DNA of 35,939 nucleotides. Source: Peribacillus frigoritolerans (GTDB lineage Bacteria; Bacillota; Bacilli; Bacillales; DSM-1321). The notes under the pieces were generated by a model that saw only the letters and a program-made list of their open reading frames with translations, had not been told where the DNA came from and made no database searches. Positions 16,856-25,507 of the stretch are shown piece after piece. Position numbers and translations under genes: made by a program. The first letter of the stretch is position 1. Each line of letters begins with the position of its first letter. Where the stretch lies: contig NZ_KV440950.1 in NCBI RefSeq assembly GCF_001636405.1, forward strand, positions 5,423,762 to 5,459,700. The letters are read 5' to 3'.

Positions 16856-18355
16856 TTAAATCTTATTAGTTTTTTCTCTTTTTTGGCTCGTGCTGCGGTT
16901 TCCGTAACCATTCGATTTACGGTTCGTGCTTGGGCGTTTCCCTGATCCGCTGCCGTAATCTTTTCTGCCTGAAGAACTGCGGCCATTGCGCTGTCTGTTA
17001 CCAGAAGATCCGCTTCCTCCGCGATTGCGACGCATAGGAGATGGAGATTCTTCCGTTAACTTGATAGGCGTTTGATCCGGTTCTTTTGTCATTGATTTAA
17101 GCATGGCTGCAACTAAATCCGCTGCGCTATGTTTTTGCAATAACTCTTCCGCTTGACCAAGGTATAAAGTTAAATCCTCGTTCTCGATTGTATTAAGGAT
17201 TTTTTCGGTTACTGCTTTTTGTTGACCTTCCAACGCTTCAGTTAACGTAGGAGTCTTAAGCTTCTCCATACGTTTTTTCGTTGTATGCTCAACTGCATGC
17301 AGTTGACCTCTTTCTCTTGGTGTTACAAACGTAATGGCTATACCATGTTTACCCGCACGTCCTGTACGTCCAATACGGTGAACGTAGCTTTCCGGATCTT
17401 GAGGGATATCAAAGTTGTATACGTGAGTAACGCCGGAAATATCAAGTCCGCGTGCTGCAACGTCAGTAGCAACGAGCACATCGATGCTGCCGTCTTTAAA
17501 CTTTTTCAAAACAGAAAGGCGTTTTGCCTGACTAAGGTCACCATGAATGCCTTCAGCCATATAACCGCGGATATTCAATGCAGATGCCAATTCATCGACA
17601 CGGCGTTTCGTACGTCCGAAGACGATGGCAAGATCCGGTGTTTGAATATCGAAAAGGCGTGCAAGTGTATCGAATTTTTCACTTTCTTTTAACTCCAAGT
17701 AATATTGTTCGATACGATCCACTGTCATTTCTTTTGCTTTTACACGTACAAGCACGGGTTCCCGCATGAATCTTTCAGCAATTTTACGGATCGGATCAGG
17801 CATTGTAGCTGAGAAAAGCAATGTTTGCCTTTCATCAGGAACCGTTGAAAGGATTAATTCAATATCCTCAATGAATCCCATGTTAAGCATTTCATCCGCT
17901 TCATCAAGAACTACAGTGTGAACTCCGCCTAATTTAATATTTTTACGTTTGATATGGTCTAAAAGACGACCAGGCGTACCAACGATAATATGTGGTTTTT
18001 TCTTTAAAGCACGGATTTGACGGTCGATGTCTTGTCCACCATAAACTGCAAGTACACGAGCACGTTTTCCGTAACCAAGCTTGAAAAGTTCCTCGGAAAC
18101 TTGAATGGCAAGCTCACGTGTAGGTGCGATGACGATCCCTTGCACGTTTTCGTTATTGATATCGATGTTTTCCATCAATGGAATACCGAATGCTGCTGTT
18201 TTACCTGTTCCTGTTTGCGCTTGACCGATTATATCTTTACCTTCAAGTGCTAGAGGTATCGTTTGGGATTGAATCGGGCTCGCTTCCTCAAATCCCATTT
18301 TTTCTATTGATTTCATGGACGTTCTATCTAATCCTAATTCGCTAAACAATGTCAA
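16856..18355 (-). CDS. cshA: DEAD-box RNA helicase CshA (YdbR)
   Basis: A 499-residue DEAD-box helicase. Motifs in order: Q motif [15 protein letters not shown] near residue 21, motif [12 protein letters not shown] near 45, Ia PTRELAIQ near 78, [11 protein letters not shown] near 150, III FSATMP near 182, [14 protein letters not shown] near 295 and [15 protein letters not shown] near 324. The C-terminal tail is basic and Gly/Ser/Arg-rich ([15 protein letters not shown]), an RNA-binding arm. CshA unwinds RNA in the degradosome and in ribosome assembly. The start codon is TTG, 10 nt after AAAGGAG. A 1.2-kb gene-free stretch lies upstream. Confidence 0.95.
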   Translation of the reverse strand: MTLFSELGLDRTSMKSIEKMGFEEASPIQSQTIPLALEGKDIIGQAQTGTGKTAAFGIPLMENIDINNENVQGIVIAPTRELAIQVSEELFKLGYGKRARVLAVYGGQDIDRQIRALKKKPHIIVGTPGRLLDHIKRKNIKLGGVHTVVLDEADEMLNMGFIEDIELILSTVPDERQTLLFSATMPDPIRKIAERFMREPVLVRVKAKEMTVDRIEQYYLELKESEKFDTLARLFDIQTPDLAIVFGRTKRRVDELASALNIRGYMAEGIHGDLSQAKRLSVLKKFKDGSIDVLVATDVAARGLDISGVTHVYNFDIPQDPESYVHRIGRTGRAGKHGIAITFVTPRERGQLHAVEHTTKKRMEKLKTPTLTEALEGQQKAVTEKILNTIENEDLTLYLGQAEELLQKHSAADLVAAMLKSMTKEPDQTPIKLTEESPSPMRRNRGGSGSSGNRQRNGRSSSGRKDYGSGSGKRPSTNRKSNGYGNRSTSQKREKTNKI

Positions 18356-19467
18356 TGTTTTCGTACTCCTTTTTATATCGTAAATTTACACGTGCATTCA
18401 TGGATCATGCACAGATGTTTTAGTTCAAATCCTCATCATCATGACGGATGTTCTTCTTTATCTCTTAATAAAAAGTTTATCATTATCACCTAAAAGTATG
18501 TCTGCCTTTTAGTTCAAATGAACTCAATATGATTTTTTAAAAAGGAAATATACCAGTACGGACATTCACCGGCATTTTTAACTTCGCGCACGTGTAGACT
18601 TATCATTTACATACGCTCATCTTTTTAAAAGTACATGTAACCAAAATTAAATTCAATATGGAAAATTAAAAGTAGCATAAACGGGTGTTTCACCGTTTTA
18701 TTCAGGTGAGGGCTGCTGCACCTATTATTCATCAGACTTAAAAAGGCTGGATGAACAAAACTTGACGAGAGCCAAGATTCTTATACAAAACAGGCCCGGT
18801 GCGTTGAGGATTTGCAGAAGTGGAAAAGCGCTTAAATGCGGCTTGATTCCCTAATAGCTACTAAAGCCGCCAAGAGATGCAGCTTTTATATATGACCAGA
18901 CGCGCGGCCTATTTAATCTAAAATAATCTCAAGAATGAACTCATGAAACATGTAAGAACATACAATTTTGTTGCCTCAACCTGATTAATTTAAATAATCA
19001 TCAATGATAAGACATTTAAACTCATACTCATATTACCATTTTCAAACTGTTAATGCAATAAAGGATATCGCCCTATTCGAGTTACTAAAAACTTTAGATC
19101 GTTTCAAAAATGAGAAATTGAATAGTCCCACCTGATAATTGTGCAGCCTGATTTATTCAACAGAATTACCTCAGTTACTATAACCTATCATGCGTAAGTG
19201 GATTCAGACAGACTGTAAACGACAGTTGGCTTAAGGAATCCAGTTGGGAGGATTTCAGTAACCTATTCCTGTTTTAAAATAACGGTTCGGGATAGACCAT
19301 TCCAAACCACTAACTATATTCATGTGAATTTTTCACAAAACGAACATCCATTTATATATGATATGAGTTTAAATCAAATAGTTTCAACAAACCTTTTTCA
19401 GGAAGGATTAAAATCTAACGATAACCCCCTTCCACGATTACCCCCGTTGGAGGAAAGGGCTTATCAT

Positions 19468-19503
19468 GAATGAATTTCCAGGTATATGGAATCATTCATT
19501 TTT
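19468..19503 (+). terminator. Terminator-like hairpin with no gene before it
   Basis: AATGAAT/ATTCATT (7 bp), a 2-nt bulge, TTCC/GGAA (4 bp) and a loop AGGTATAT, followed by TTT. No plus-strand gene precedes it for more than 5 kb (the rhomboid). It could end a small RNA or act in a leader of the PP2C gene, 88 nt downstream. Confidence 0.45.
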
Positions 19504-19509
19504 CGAAAA

Positions 19510-19537
19510 TTTCATCTTTTTGTGTAAAAATTATAGT
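19510..19537 (+). promoter_or_regulatory. Possible SigA promoter of the PP2C gene
   Basis: TTTCAT, 16 nt, TATAGT, about 54 nt before ATG. The -10 is good and the -35 poor. No SigB-type box is seen near it. Confidence 0.35.
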
Positions 19538-19591
19538 AAATTAGTCTAAATGCAGTATGATTGACCTATCAACAAATCAACGGGGGGTTAT

Positions 19592-20743
19592 ATGAACATA
19601 TTCACAATAGATGTTCCTTTATGTAAGGATTTTGGTCGAATCTTAAAGAAAATGAACAAGAAAGTCACTTTTTTGGAGGATCCACTCAATCAAAGTCATC
19701 TATTCGAAGATTCATCGGACTTAATGAAATCATTATTTATTTTGCCTTTGCACATATCAACAGATTCTTGGCAGCAAACTTCTTTATTTGCCTTAGCTGA
19801 ATCTCACGAAATCCCTATATTATTCATTTACAAACGCGCTTTAGGAATGGAGCCCCCACAGACCTTACCGGAAAAGACCTTTTATGAAACCATGGCAGTC
19901 CCTGCCGATTCAGTAGAAGTCCGGATTAAATTAAAGTCACTCAAAAACATCAGCATGCAATTGTTTTCGGCAAAAATGAAGGGGCAAGAGCTTGAAAAGA
20001 CACACCAAAAATCAGCAAGGAGCCTGCGAATTGCAAAGGGGATTCAACTTTCAAGTTTACCTTTGTCGATCAATAATGAAGATATAGAGGTCAAAGGCCT
20101 TTTTCAGCCTTCGAGTGAGCTTTCTGGGGATTTATTTTACTGGGCGGAGGTCGGCGACAGGATATACGGCTTCATCATGATCGATGTATTTGGAAAAGGC
20201 ATCCACACAGCACTTATAAACATGTCCATAAGGACTTTGATGCCCGACCTTATCAAACGGGTAAAAGACCCCATATACATAACGGAGGAACTGGGCAAAC
20301 ATATCCGGGAACTATTTCAAGGAGTTAATCGGGAAAACAAAAAACATGCTCGTATTACAGCCTTCATCGCATACGTGAATACAAAGGATCGACTCATCGA
20401 ATATGTGAACTCCGGACTTCCTTCGGCCTTTTTGTATTCCCCATGCACCAATCAAATTCTCAACTTAAACGAAGGGGCCGCCCCAAGCGGACTGATCCCC
20501 GAATTGCCCATAAAAAAAATAGTCTTTCATTATGAACCAGGAAGCCGTTTCATCATCTATACAGACGGACTGTCTAAAACGCCCACACCTTCCGCCATCG
20601 ACCGATCTGACAATATCGAGAGGGAATTCATTGAAAATGTCCATCTCGATACAAATGACCTTCTTCAGGAGCTATTGGTCTCAAGGATGAGGCATTCAGT
20701 AATTAACGATGACATCTGCATTATAGCCGGGACACTGTTTTAA
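19592..20743 (+). CDS. SpoIIE-type PP2C phosphatase with receiver-like N-terminus
   Basis: A 383-residue protein. Residues about 1-115 have the strand-helix rhythm of a response-regulator receiver (MNIFTID; SLFILPLHISTDS; IPILFIYK). The strand where the phospho-acceptor Asp should lie reads FILPLH, so it is probably a non-phosphorylated pseudo-receiver. A helical linker (about 115-150) leads to a PP2C domain with intact metal motifs: SGDLFYW near 182, MIDVFGKGIHTAL near 200, IYTDGLSKT near 325 and NDDICIIAG at the end. The architecture resembles RsbY/RsbP phosphatases that act on RsbV, so a SigB or other STAS target is plausible but inferred. GGGGGG serves as ribosome site. It lies alone on the plus strand between murF and cshA. 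Confidence 0.8.
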   Translation: MNIFTIDVPLCKDFGRILKKMNKKVTFLEDPLNQSHLFEDSSDLMKSLFILPLHISTDSWQQTSLFALAESHEIPILFIYKRALGMEPPQTLPEKTFYETMAVPADSVEVRIKLKSLKNISMQLFSAKMKGQELEKTHQKSARSLRIAKGIQLSSLPLSINNEDIEVKGLFQPSSELSGDLFYWAEVGDRIYGFIMIDVFGKGIHTALINMSIRTLMPDLIKRVKDPIYITEELGKHIRELFQGVNRENKKHARITAFIAYVNTKDRLIEYVNSGLPSAFLYSPCTNQILNLNEGAAPSGLIPELPIKKIVFHYEPGSRFIIYTDGLSKTPTPSAIDRSDNIEREFIENVHLDTNDLLQELLVSRMRHSVINDDICIIAGTLF

Positions 20744-20750
20744 AGACAAT

Positions 20751-20790
20751 AAAAAAGGCCGTTTCAAAAAAGAAACGGCCTTTTCTTTAT
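20751..20790. terminator. Bidirectional terminator between the PP2C gene and murF
   Basis: AAGGCCGTTTC pairs perfectly with GAAACGGCCTT around a short A-rich loop. It has T-runs on both strands (TTTTCTTT on plus, TTTTTT on minus) and serves the convergent genes on each side. Confidence 0.92.
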
Positions 20791-20793
20791 TTT

Positions 20794-22176
20794 TTATTTT
20801 TGTAGAGCTTGAACGACTTCCTCCAGCTTCATGCCTCTGGAAGCTTTAACAAGTATGATGTCATTTTCCTGTGTGGACGACTTAAGTTCCTCTATAAGCT
20901 CCTGCTTATTTTGAAAAGGGCGAACCTGCTCCGATGAAAAAGACTTGCTCGCTCCCTTGGCAATAAACTCGGCTAAAGGACCATATGTGAAAATCTTATC
21001 AATCCGCTCATTGGAAATCAATTCACCAATTTTCGTATGAAAGTCTTTTTCCTGCGGCCCTAATTCCAACATATCTCCCAATACAAGGATCTTATTCTCG
21101 AATCCAGATAAGCCCTCAACCAACTCCACTGCCGCCTTGACTGAAGTTGGACTGGCATTATATGCATCATTGATGATTTTCTGCCCTTTTGCGCCTTCAA
21201 CCAATTCCATCCTCATATTAGTTAACTGAATGGTCGATAGGCCTTTACGGATCGAAGAATCATCCACATTGAATTCTTTAGCAACCAAGATGGCCGCCAA
21301 CGCATTAAGAACATTATGATGACCTAACACAGGTATCTCATAACCGATCTCCTTATCACCGCTTGCGATTGTAAACGTGGTACTGTCTGCCCCTTGGCTA
21401 ATGGACTGTGGATATAAATCATTTTCTTCCGTACGTCCAAAAGATATTACGTTTAAATCAGGAAAATCCTTTTTGATCCGATTGCGAAGCAATGGTTCAT
21501 CACCATGATATATCAGCGTTCCATCTTTCGCCAAGCCTTCGACAATTTCCAACTTCGCATTCGCGATTTCCTCGCGTGATCCTAAATCCAATAAGTGTGA
21601 CTCACCGATATTGGTAATGATCGCTACATCAGGCTTTGCCATTTTGGATAAGAACTCGATTTCACCGCGGCTGCTCATCCCCATTTCCAAAACAGCCGCT
21701 TCCGTATCCTGTGCCATAGAAAGTATCGTTAGCGGCAAACCTAAATGATTATTGAAGTTTCCATTGGTTTTATGAACCTTATAGGCAGTGGCCAGCAGCG
21801 CAGCGGTCATATCTTTCGTAGTGGTCTTACCATTGCTCCCTGTTATCCCAATGACTTTTATATTCAACTCCTGGCGGTAAGAACGCGCCAATTGCTGAAG
21901 TGCTTTCTCAGTGTTTTCGACAATAATTATCGGTAAATCATCAGGAGGATTCGGAACATCCCTTTGCCAAAAGGAAGCTGCAGCCCCTTGCGCTAAAGCC
22001 TGCTTGACATACTCATGGCCGTCAACCTGCTCACCCTTAAGCGGAATGAACAAACATCCTTCCTTAACCGTTCTTGAATCGATGGTAACCCCTTTAATTC
22101 CTTTGGACTGGAATGGACTGATATCATTCAATCCCTCTGCCATTTCATGTACTTGTTTTAACGTTCTCTTTATCAT
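20794..22176 (-). CDS. murF: UDP-N-acetylmuramoyl-tripeptide-D-alanyl-D-alanine ligase
   Basis: A 460-residue Mur ligase that joins D-Ala-D-Ala to the UDP-MurNAc tripeptide using ATP in the cytoplasm. The ATP P-loop is GITGSNGKTTTKDM (residues about 110-123), followed by the TNGNFNNHLGLP segment near 136 and the C-terminal NDAYNASPTSVKAAVE near 336, typical of MurF. Start ATG 22176 follows AGGAGG. It lies 152 nt downstream of ddl, whose product is its substrate; two hairpins lie between them. Confidence 0.96.
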   Translation of the reverse strand: MIKRTLKQVHEMAEGLNDISPFQSKGIKGVTIDSRTVKEGCLFIPLKGEQVDGHEYVKQALAQGAAASFWQRDVPNPPDDLPIIIVENTEKALQQLARSYRQELNIKVIGITGSNGKTTTKDMTAALLATAYKVHKTNGNFNNHLGLPLTILSMAQDTEAAVLEMGMSSRGEIEFLSKMAKPDVAIITNIGESHLLDLGSREEIANAKLEIVEGLAKDGTLIYHGDEPLLRNRIKKDFPDLNVISFGRTEENDLYPQSISQGADSTTFTIASGDKEIGYEIPVLGHHNVLNALAAILVAKEFNVDDSSIRKGLSTIQLTNMRMELVEGAKGQKIINDAYNASPTSVKAAVELVEGLSGFENKILVLGDMLELGPQEKDFHTKIGELISNERIDKIFTYGPLAEFIAKGASKSFSSEQVRPFQNKQELIEELKSSTQENDIILVKASRGMKLEEVVQALQK

Positions 22177-22229
22177 TTTGTTCCTCCTACATTCATCGAA
22201 CCGTTAATCGCTCTCCGTTAACCAAACGA

Positions 22230-22298
22230 AGCAGAAACCAGTTTAAATCGCACCGGTTCCTGCTGATTGGAATCCATCAAATCAAGGCATGATGGATT
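22230..22298 (-). other. Two hairpins in the ddl-murF intercistronic region
   Basis: The first, AGCAGGAACCGGT with ACTGGTTTCTGCT (22230-22264), is 13 bp with two G-U pairs and a 9-nt loop. The second, AATCCATCA with TGATGGATT (22271-22298), is 9 bp perfect. Neither is followed by a strong T-run, so full termination is unlikely; RNA processing or stability effects are possible. Confidence 0.55.
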
Positions 22299-22328
22299 GT
22301 GGAGTTTACTGATACTTTACCTGCATGA

Positions 22329-23411
22329 TCAAACTGTATATTTGATTTGTTGTTTTTCCTGATGACGTTCCAAGGCAAGTTTCACGAGTGTTTCAATTAA
22401 CGCTGGATAGTCGACACCTGTGTGCTTCCACAATAACGGAAACATGCTGAAAGGAGTAAACCCAGGCATTGTATTCACTTCATTAATATAGATTTGCCCC
22501 TCATGCGTCAAGAAGAAATCTGCGCGGACCAATCCAGAGCAATCCAATGACTTAAAGGCAGTAATGGCCATTTCGGATAAAGCTGCATACTCGCTTTCCG
22601 TTATATCCGCCGGAATGACCATCGCTGAATTACCGTCTACATATTTTGCTGAATAATCATAGAAGGCAAAATCTTTTTTAGGGATGATTTCGCCTGCCAC
22701 TGAACAAGACGGTTCATCATTACCAAGAATACCAAACTCGAGTTCACGAGCAATGACCCCTTCTTCAATGATGATCTTCCGATCGAATTGAAAAGCTTCC
22801 GCTACCGCTTTTTCCAGTTCATCAGCATCATTACATTTGCTGATACCGACACTTGAACCTAAATTGGCAGGTTTGACAAAACAAGGGTACCCCAATTCAT
22901 CCGCTACCTTTTTGATGGCACTTTCAGTATTCTTCTCCCATTCAGAACGAATGAACCAAGTGTATTTCACTTGAGGAAGTCCCGCCTGGGCAAAAATGTT
23001 TTTCATGATGACCTTATCCATTCCTGCTGAAGAAGCTAAAACGCCATTCCCTACATAAGGAAGGTTCAACAGTTCCAGCATCCCTTGTACGGTTCCATCT
23101 TCTCCATTCGGTCCGTGAAGCAATGGGAAAATTACGTCATACCCTGTTGATTCACTATTTTCATCAGTTGAATGTGCTTGCAAGGCCAGAGGCGAGCTCG
23201 ATTTTTCTGGTGAAAATGTCAAAGCCTCCACGTTCTCGGCAGGACCTGTTAACTTTGGTCCATTAATCCATGAACCATCTTTTGTTATGTAAATCGGATA
23301 TATATCAAACTTTGCTAAATCGAGAGCTTTAATGACCGCTAAAGCCGTCTGCATAGAAACCTCATGCTCCGCAGATTTTCCACCATAAAGCAAACCAAGT
23401 TTAGTTTTCAT
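22329..23411 (-). CDS. ddl: D-alanine-D-alanine ligase
   Basis: A 360-residue ATP-grasp ligase making D-Ala-D-Ala. Visible motifs: [17 protein letters not shown] at the N-terminus, [17 protein letters not shown] near residue 98, [16 protein letters not shown] near 176, [11 protein letters not shown] near 250 and the C-terminal [17 protein letters not shown] near 312. The tyrosine in FYDYSAKY is the residue linked with D-Ala rather than D-Lac as second substrate, so the product should be the ordinary vancomycin-sensitive dipeptide. GGAGGG precedes ATG. A 200-bp repeat array lies immediately upstream. Confidence 0.96.
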   Translation of the reverse strand: MKTKLGLLYGGKSAEHEVSMQTALAVIKALDLAKFDIYPIYITKDGSWINGPKLTGPAENVEALTFSPEKSSSPLALQAHSTDENSESTGYDVIFPLLHGPNGEDGTVQGMLELLNLPYVGNGVLASSAGMDKVIMKNIFAQAGLPQVKYTWFIRSEWEKNTESAIKKVADELGYPCFVKPANLGSSVGISKCNDADELEKAVAEAFQFDRKIIIEEGVIARELEFGILGNDEPSCSVAGEIIPKKDFAFYDYSAKYVDGNSAMVIPADITESEYAALSEMAITAFKSLDCSGLVRADFFLTHEGQIYINEVNTMPGFTPFSMFPLLWKHTGVDYPALIETLVKLALERHQEKQQIKYTV

Positions 23412-23447
23412 GAGTTATTACCCTCCAATATTCTTTTAACCATGTTC

Positions 23448-23477
23448 ATTGTATCACTTTACACTAAAACGGATAAA
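23448..23477 (-). promoter_or_regulatory. Possible promoter of ddl, -35 within a repeat remnant
   Basis: Minus strand TTTATC, 18 nt, TACAAT, about 37 nt upstream of the ddl start. The -35 lies in the partial repeat copy that begins at 23471. The -35 is weak; transcription may instead enter from further upstream. Confidence 0.4.
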
Positions 23478-23523
23478 GCGAAACTTCCATCATTGAGGCT
23501 TTTCCAATGATGGTTAGTTGAGC
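23471..23523. repeat. Partial repeat copy at the ddl side
   Basis: Matches unit positions running from ggataaagcgaaacttcc to ccaatgat, then jumps after a short unrelated stretch to the next unit, as if about 85 nt were deleted. It contributes the candidate -35 of ddl. Confidence 0.75.
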
Positions 23524-23723
23524 CAATCGGGCATTTACAGGCTGTTGGCTCACCACATTTCTTTTTCATTACATTTATCAACAGGCCTCCTTACAGCCTG
23601 CTAATGCGGGGTACAGCGAAGCTTCCATCAGTAAGGCTTTTCCAATGATTACTATTCAGCGGAACACAGGATAAAACCGCCACATCCTTTGGCAGCTCCT
23701 GTGCTAGCACATCCTGGGCGTCC
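23524..23723. repeat. Repeat unit 1 (200 bp)
   Basis: A full unit starting caatcgggcatttacaggct. It differs from unit 2 at about nine bases, for example gtacagcgaag against gtaaagcgaaa and ctggcagctcc-type changes near its end. Confidence 0.95.
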
Positions 23724-23923
23724 CAATCGGGCATTTACAGGCTGTTGGCTCACCACATTTCTTTTTCATTACATTTATCAACAGGCCTCCTTACAGCCTG
23801 TTAATGCGGGGTAAAGCGAAACTTCCATCATTAAGGCTTTTCCAATGATTACTATTCAGCGGAACACAGGATAAAACCGCCACATCCTTTGGCAACTCCT
23901 GTGCTAGCACATCCTGTGCGTCG
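23724..23923. repeat. Repeat unit 2 (200 bp)
   Basis: A full unit used as reference. On the minus strand it contains CACAGGAT/ATCCTGTG closing arms, the palindrome GTGCTAGCAC, ATCATT/AATGAT and AACAGGC/GCCTGTT. Confidence 0.95.
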
Positions 23924-24090
23924 CAATCGGGCATTTACAGGCTGTTGGCTCACCACATTTCTTTTTCATTACATTTATCAACAGGCCTTCTTACAGCCTG
24001 TTATGCGGGATAAAGCGAAACTTCCATCATTGAGGCTTTTCCAATGATTACTATTTTGCAGACCACAGGATAAAACCGCCACATCCTGTG
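23924..24090. repeat. Repeat unit 3 (167 bp, shortened)
   Basis: Matches unit 2 until the cacatcctgtg end. Relative to unit 2 it lacks 27 nt lying between two AGGATGTG direct repeats (minus strand), so the outer CACAGGAT/ATCCTGTG arms now enclose a short loop. It also lacks single bases near ttatgcggg. Confidence 0.93.
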
Positions 24091-24174
24091 AACACCTCTA
24101 TGTTTCCCTCTCTTATCTTTTATGCACGAGACGGTAAGTCTTACACCTAAAAAGTTCAAAGACTTCAAACAAAA

Positions 24175-24957
24175 TCAGGAAGATGGTGTATTTTTAATAA
24201 CGCTTTCCCAAATCTTCTCTTTTCGATTGAAGATAATAAATGCATCAGGCTCCTTACTATCTCTATCCGAAAAGGAATCATGCATTTCATCCATGTTTAA
24301 ATAATCCCCTACGACCCATGCCGGTATCTCAATTTTCGTTCTAGTATACTTAACATCCCGAAAGGAAAAAACGAGCCCCTCTGCCAGAATATGAGCAAAG
24401 GAAACGATGATTTCTGCAGGAATCGCCGTCAGCTCTTTTTTCTTTCTGATTCCAAGCCACGTCCTCTCTACTTTTAACGGCTCCAGCTTTAGCGGAATCA
24501 GACTTCCTAACATCATATAATATGTCGAAAGAGAACGAAAATAAATTTTATTGAACCAGCCATCATCCTGGGCAAGGTACACAAATTGGTTATTCAATTT
24601 ACGGAAAAACGGGGGATCCAGATGGGTTTTAGCGTGTCCTAAATATAAAAGTTCCGCTATTTCCCTTCCATCCAATTCATCCAGCCCTTCCGCTTCTTCA
24701 AAATCGATCCAACAGAAATCTCCATATGCCCGGACATTTTCTTTAACGAGTTTCGCAATAGCTTCAGATGAAGCGCTCTCAAGCAGGACATTCAAATTGT
24801 ATTCCCCACCATCGAATTGATGTTTCAATAATAAGATCGAATCCAAGGTATACGGAAGCGAATTGACGAATTCACGAAAATTGAGTCCATTAAAAAGGAC
24901 AAACCGTTCGGAAGCCTGCATATACATGTATAAGATATCATTACTTTCATTCTTCAT
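24175..24957 (-). CDS. Conserved-looking protein of unknown function
   Basis: A 260-residue protein that I do not recognise. No signal peptide and no transmembrane helix is evident; it looks soluble, acidic in its middle part (DFEEAEGLDELDGREIAELL near residue 84) and with a basic stretch TWLGIRKKKELTA near residue 165. ATG 24957 has a good GGAGGGGG site, and a plausible SigA promoter lies at 24994-25023. It is followed by the repeat array and then ddl on the same strand, with no terminator seen between. Codon use looks like its neighbours. It may be a genus-level conserved gene. Confidence 0.8.
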   Translation of the reverse strand: MKNESNDILYMYMQASERFVLFNGLNFREFVNSLPYTLDSILLLKHQFDGGEYNLNVLLESASSEAIAKLVKENVRAYGDFCWIDFEEAEGLDELDGREIAELLYLGHAKTHLDPPFFRKLNNQFVYLAQDDGWFNKIYFRSLSTYYMMLGSLIPLKLEPLKVERTWLGIRKKKELTAIPAEIIVSFAHILAEGLVFSFRDVKYTRTKIEIPAWVVGDYLNMDEMHDSFSDRDSKEPDAFIIFNRKEKIWESVIKNTPSS

Positions 24958-24993
24958 AACCTGACCCCCTCCGAGCTCTCAATCAATAATGTT

Positions 24994-25023
24994 ATTTTAT
25001 CAAACTTTTGGAGTTTCACGTAA
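24994..25023 (-). promoter_or_regulatory. Probable SigA promoter of the unknown gene at 24175
   Basis: Minus strand TTACGT, 18 nt, TAAAAT, about 37 nt before ATG. Confidence 0.45.
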
Positions 25024-25201
25024 GTTATATAACCCCAATATTAATCATCATCATCTGCATCAGGTAAATAACATGAATCAAAATCCATTTTAACCAATAG
25101 GAAAAATTATAGGATTCGAAGAATGGATCATAAATGGTTTTATCATTCATTCACTCATTTCATAGGGCCACTTCCTTTTTGCTGACCGATATTAGCTATG
25201 A

Positions 25202-25437
25202 AAACAAATCAACCGTATTTTAAAGCCTGAAGGTAGTTTCATTTCACAACACATGACCTTCTGGGCCGAGAGGAAATGATTTGGTTTTGGGGTAAACAAG
25301 ATGTAAGGCTTTATGAATTTGGGGGTATTTTGACATCCGGGAAGACCCTTCAAGAAGGTAGTTTCCTCCATAAAACAATTCAACTTGAAGTGCTTGAGTA
25401 TCTGAAGGAAGCAGAGTTTACAGTCATCGAGAAATAA
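25202..25437 (+). pseudogene. Decayed C-terminal fragment resembling a class I methyltransferase
   Basis: One frame (25202-25279) reads INRILKPEGSFISQHMTFW, which looks like the RVLKPGGxFI strand of SAM methyltransferases. A second frame, shifted by one base from 25276, reads GGILTSGKTLQEGSFLHKT and ends LEYLKEAEFTVIEK, like the last strand of that fold. No start with ribosome site and no N-terminal SAM motif remain. The second part alone could be a 53-residue ORF from ATG 25276. Recognition rests on short motifs only. It is convergent with gltT. Confidence 0.35.
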
Positions 25438-25465
25438 GAAAGCGCTTCTTCATTCAAAAAATAAA

Positions 25466-25500
25466 TAAAAAAAATCCAGAGTGACATTTCACTCTGGATT
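25466..25500 (-). terminator. Terminator of gltT
   Basis: Minus strand AATCCAGAGTG pairs with CACTCTGGATT and is followed by eight T residues, 7 nt after the gltT stop. Confidence 0.92.
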
Positions 25501-25507
25501 TTGTGTA

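Larger units (their letters stand above)
18356..19591. other. 1.2-kb gene-free interval between cshA and the PP2C gene
   Basis: No ORF longer than a few dozen codons with a ribosome site is visible on either strand. Contents seen: two copies of TTTTAGTTCAAAT (18418-18430 and 18507-18519), one extended into the palindrome AGTTCA-AA-TGAACT (18511-18524); a hairpin AAACG/CGTTT with inner GTG/CAC (18679-18698); and a terminator-like hairpin near the right end. In B. subtilis murF adjoins cshA here, so the interval belongs to an insertion or a replaced segment. Confidence 0.6.
23471..24090. repeat. 200-bp tandem repeat array upstream of ddl
   Basis: Three units start at 23524, 23724 and 23924, a period of exactly 200 nt, with a shortened partial copy at 23471-23523. 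Units 1 and 2 differ at about nine positions and the first 60 bases are identical in all three. Each unit holds several inverted repeats. It fills most of the 763-nt interval between the hypothetical gene and ddl. No transposase, CRISPR spacing or known RNA family was recognised. Confidence 0.95.

Noticed and set aside
18679..18698. Hairpin AAACG/CGTTT as a terminator
   Set aside because: The stem is short and interrupted and the following T-run is only four bases on one strand.
18822..18838. Catabolite-response-like site (GGAAAAGCGCTTAAA)
   Set aside because: Only the core matches and no promoter is recognised near it.
23630..23975. Short cysteine-rich reading frame (MKKKCGEPTACKCP...) repeated in each 200-bp unit on the minus strand
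   Set aside because: The GGAGG is about 16 nt from the ATG, another ATG with immediate stop lies between them, and the frames end differently. Near-identity of the units explains the recurrence.
23471..24090. CRISPR array
   Set aside because: Units are 200 bp and contiguous, without short repeats alternating with unique spacers, and no cas genes are present.
25436..25452. Catabolite-response-like site (AGAAAGCGCTTCTT)
   Set aside because: It lacks several consensus flanking bases and lies at the 3' side of gltT, away from any promoter.
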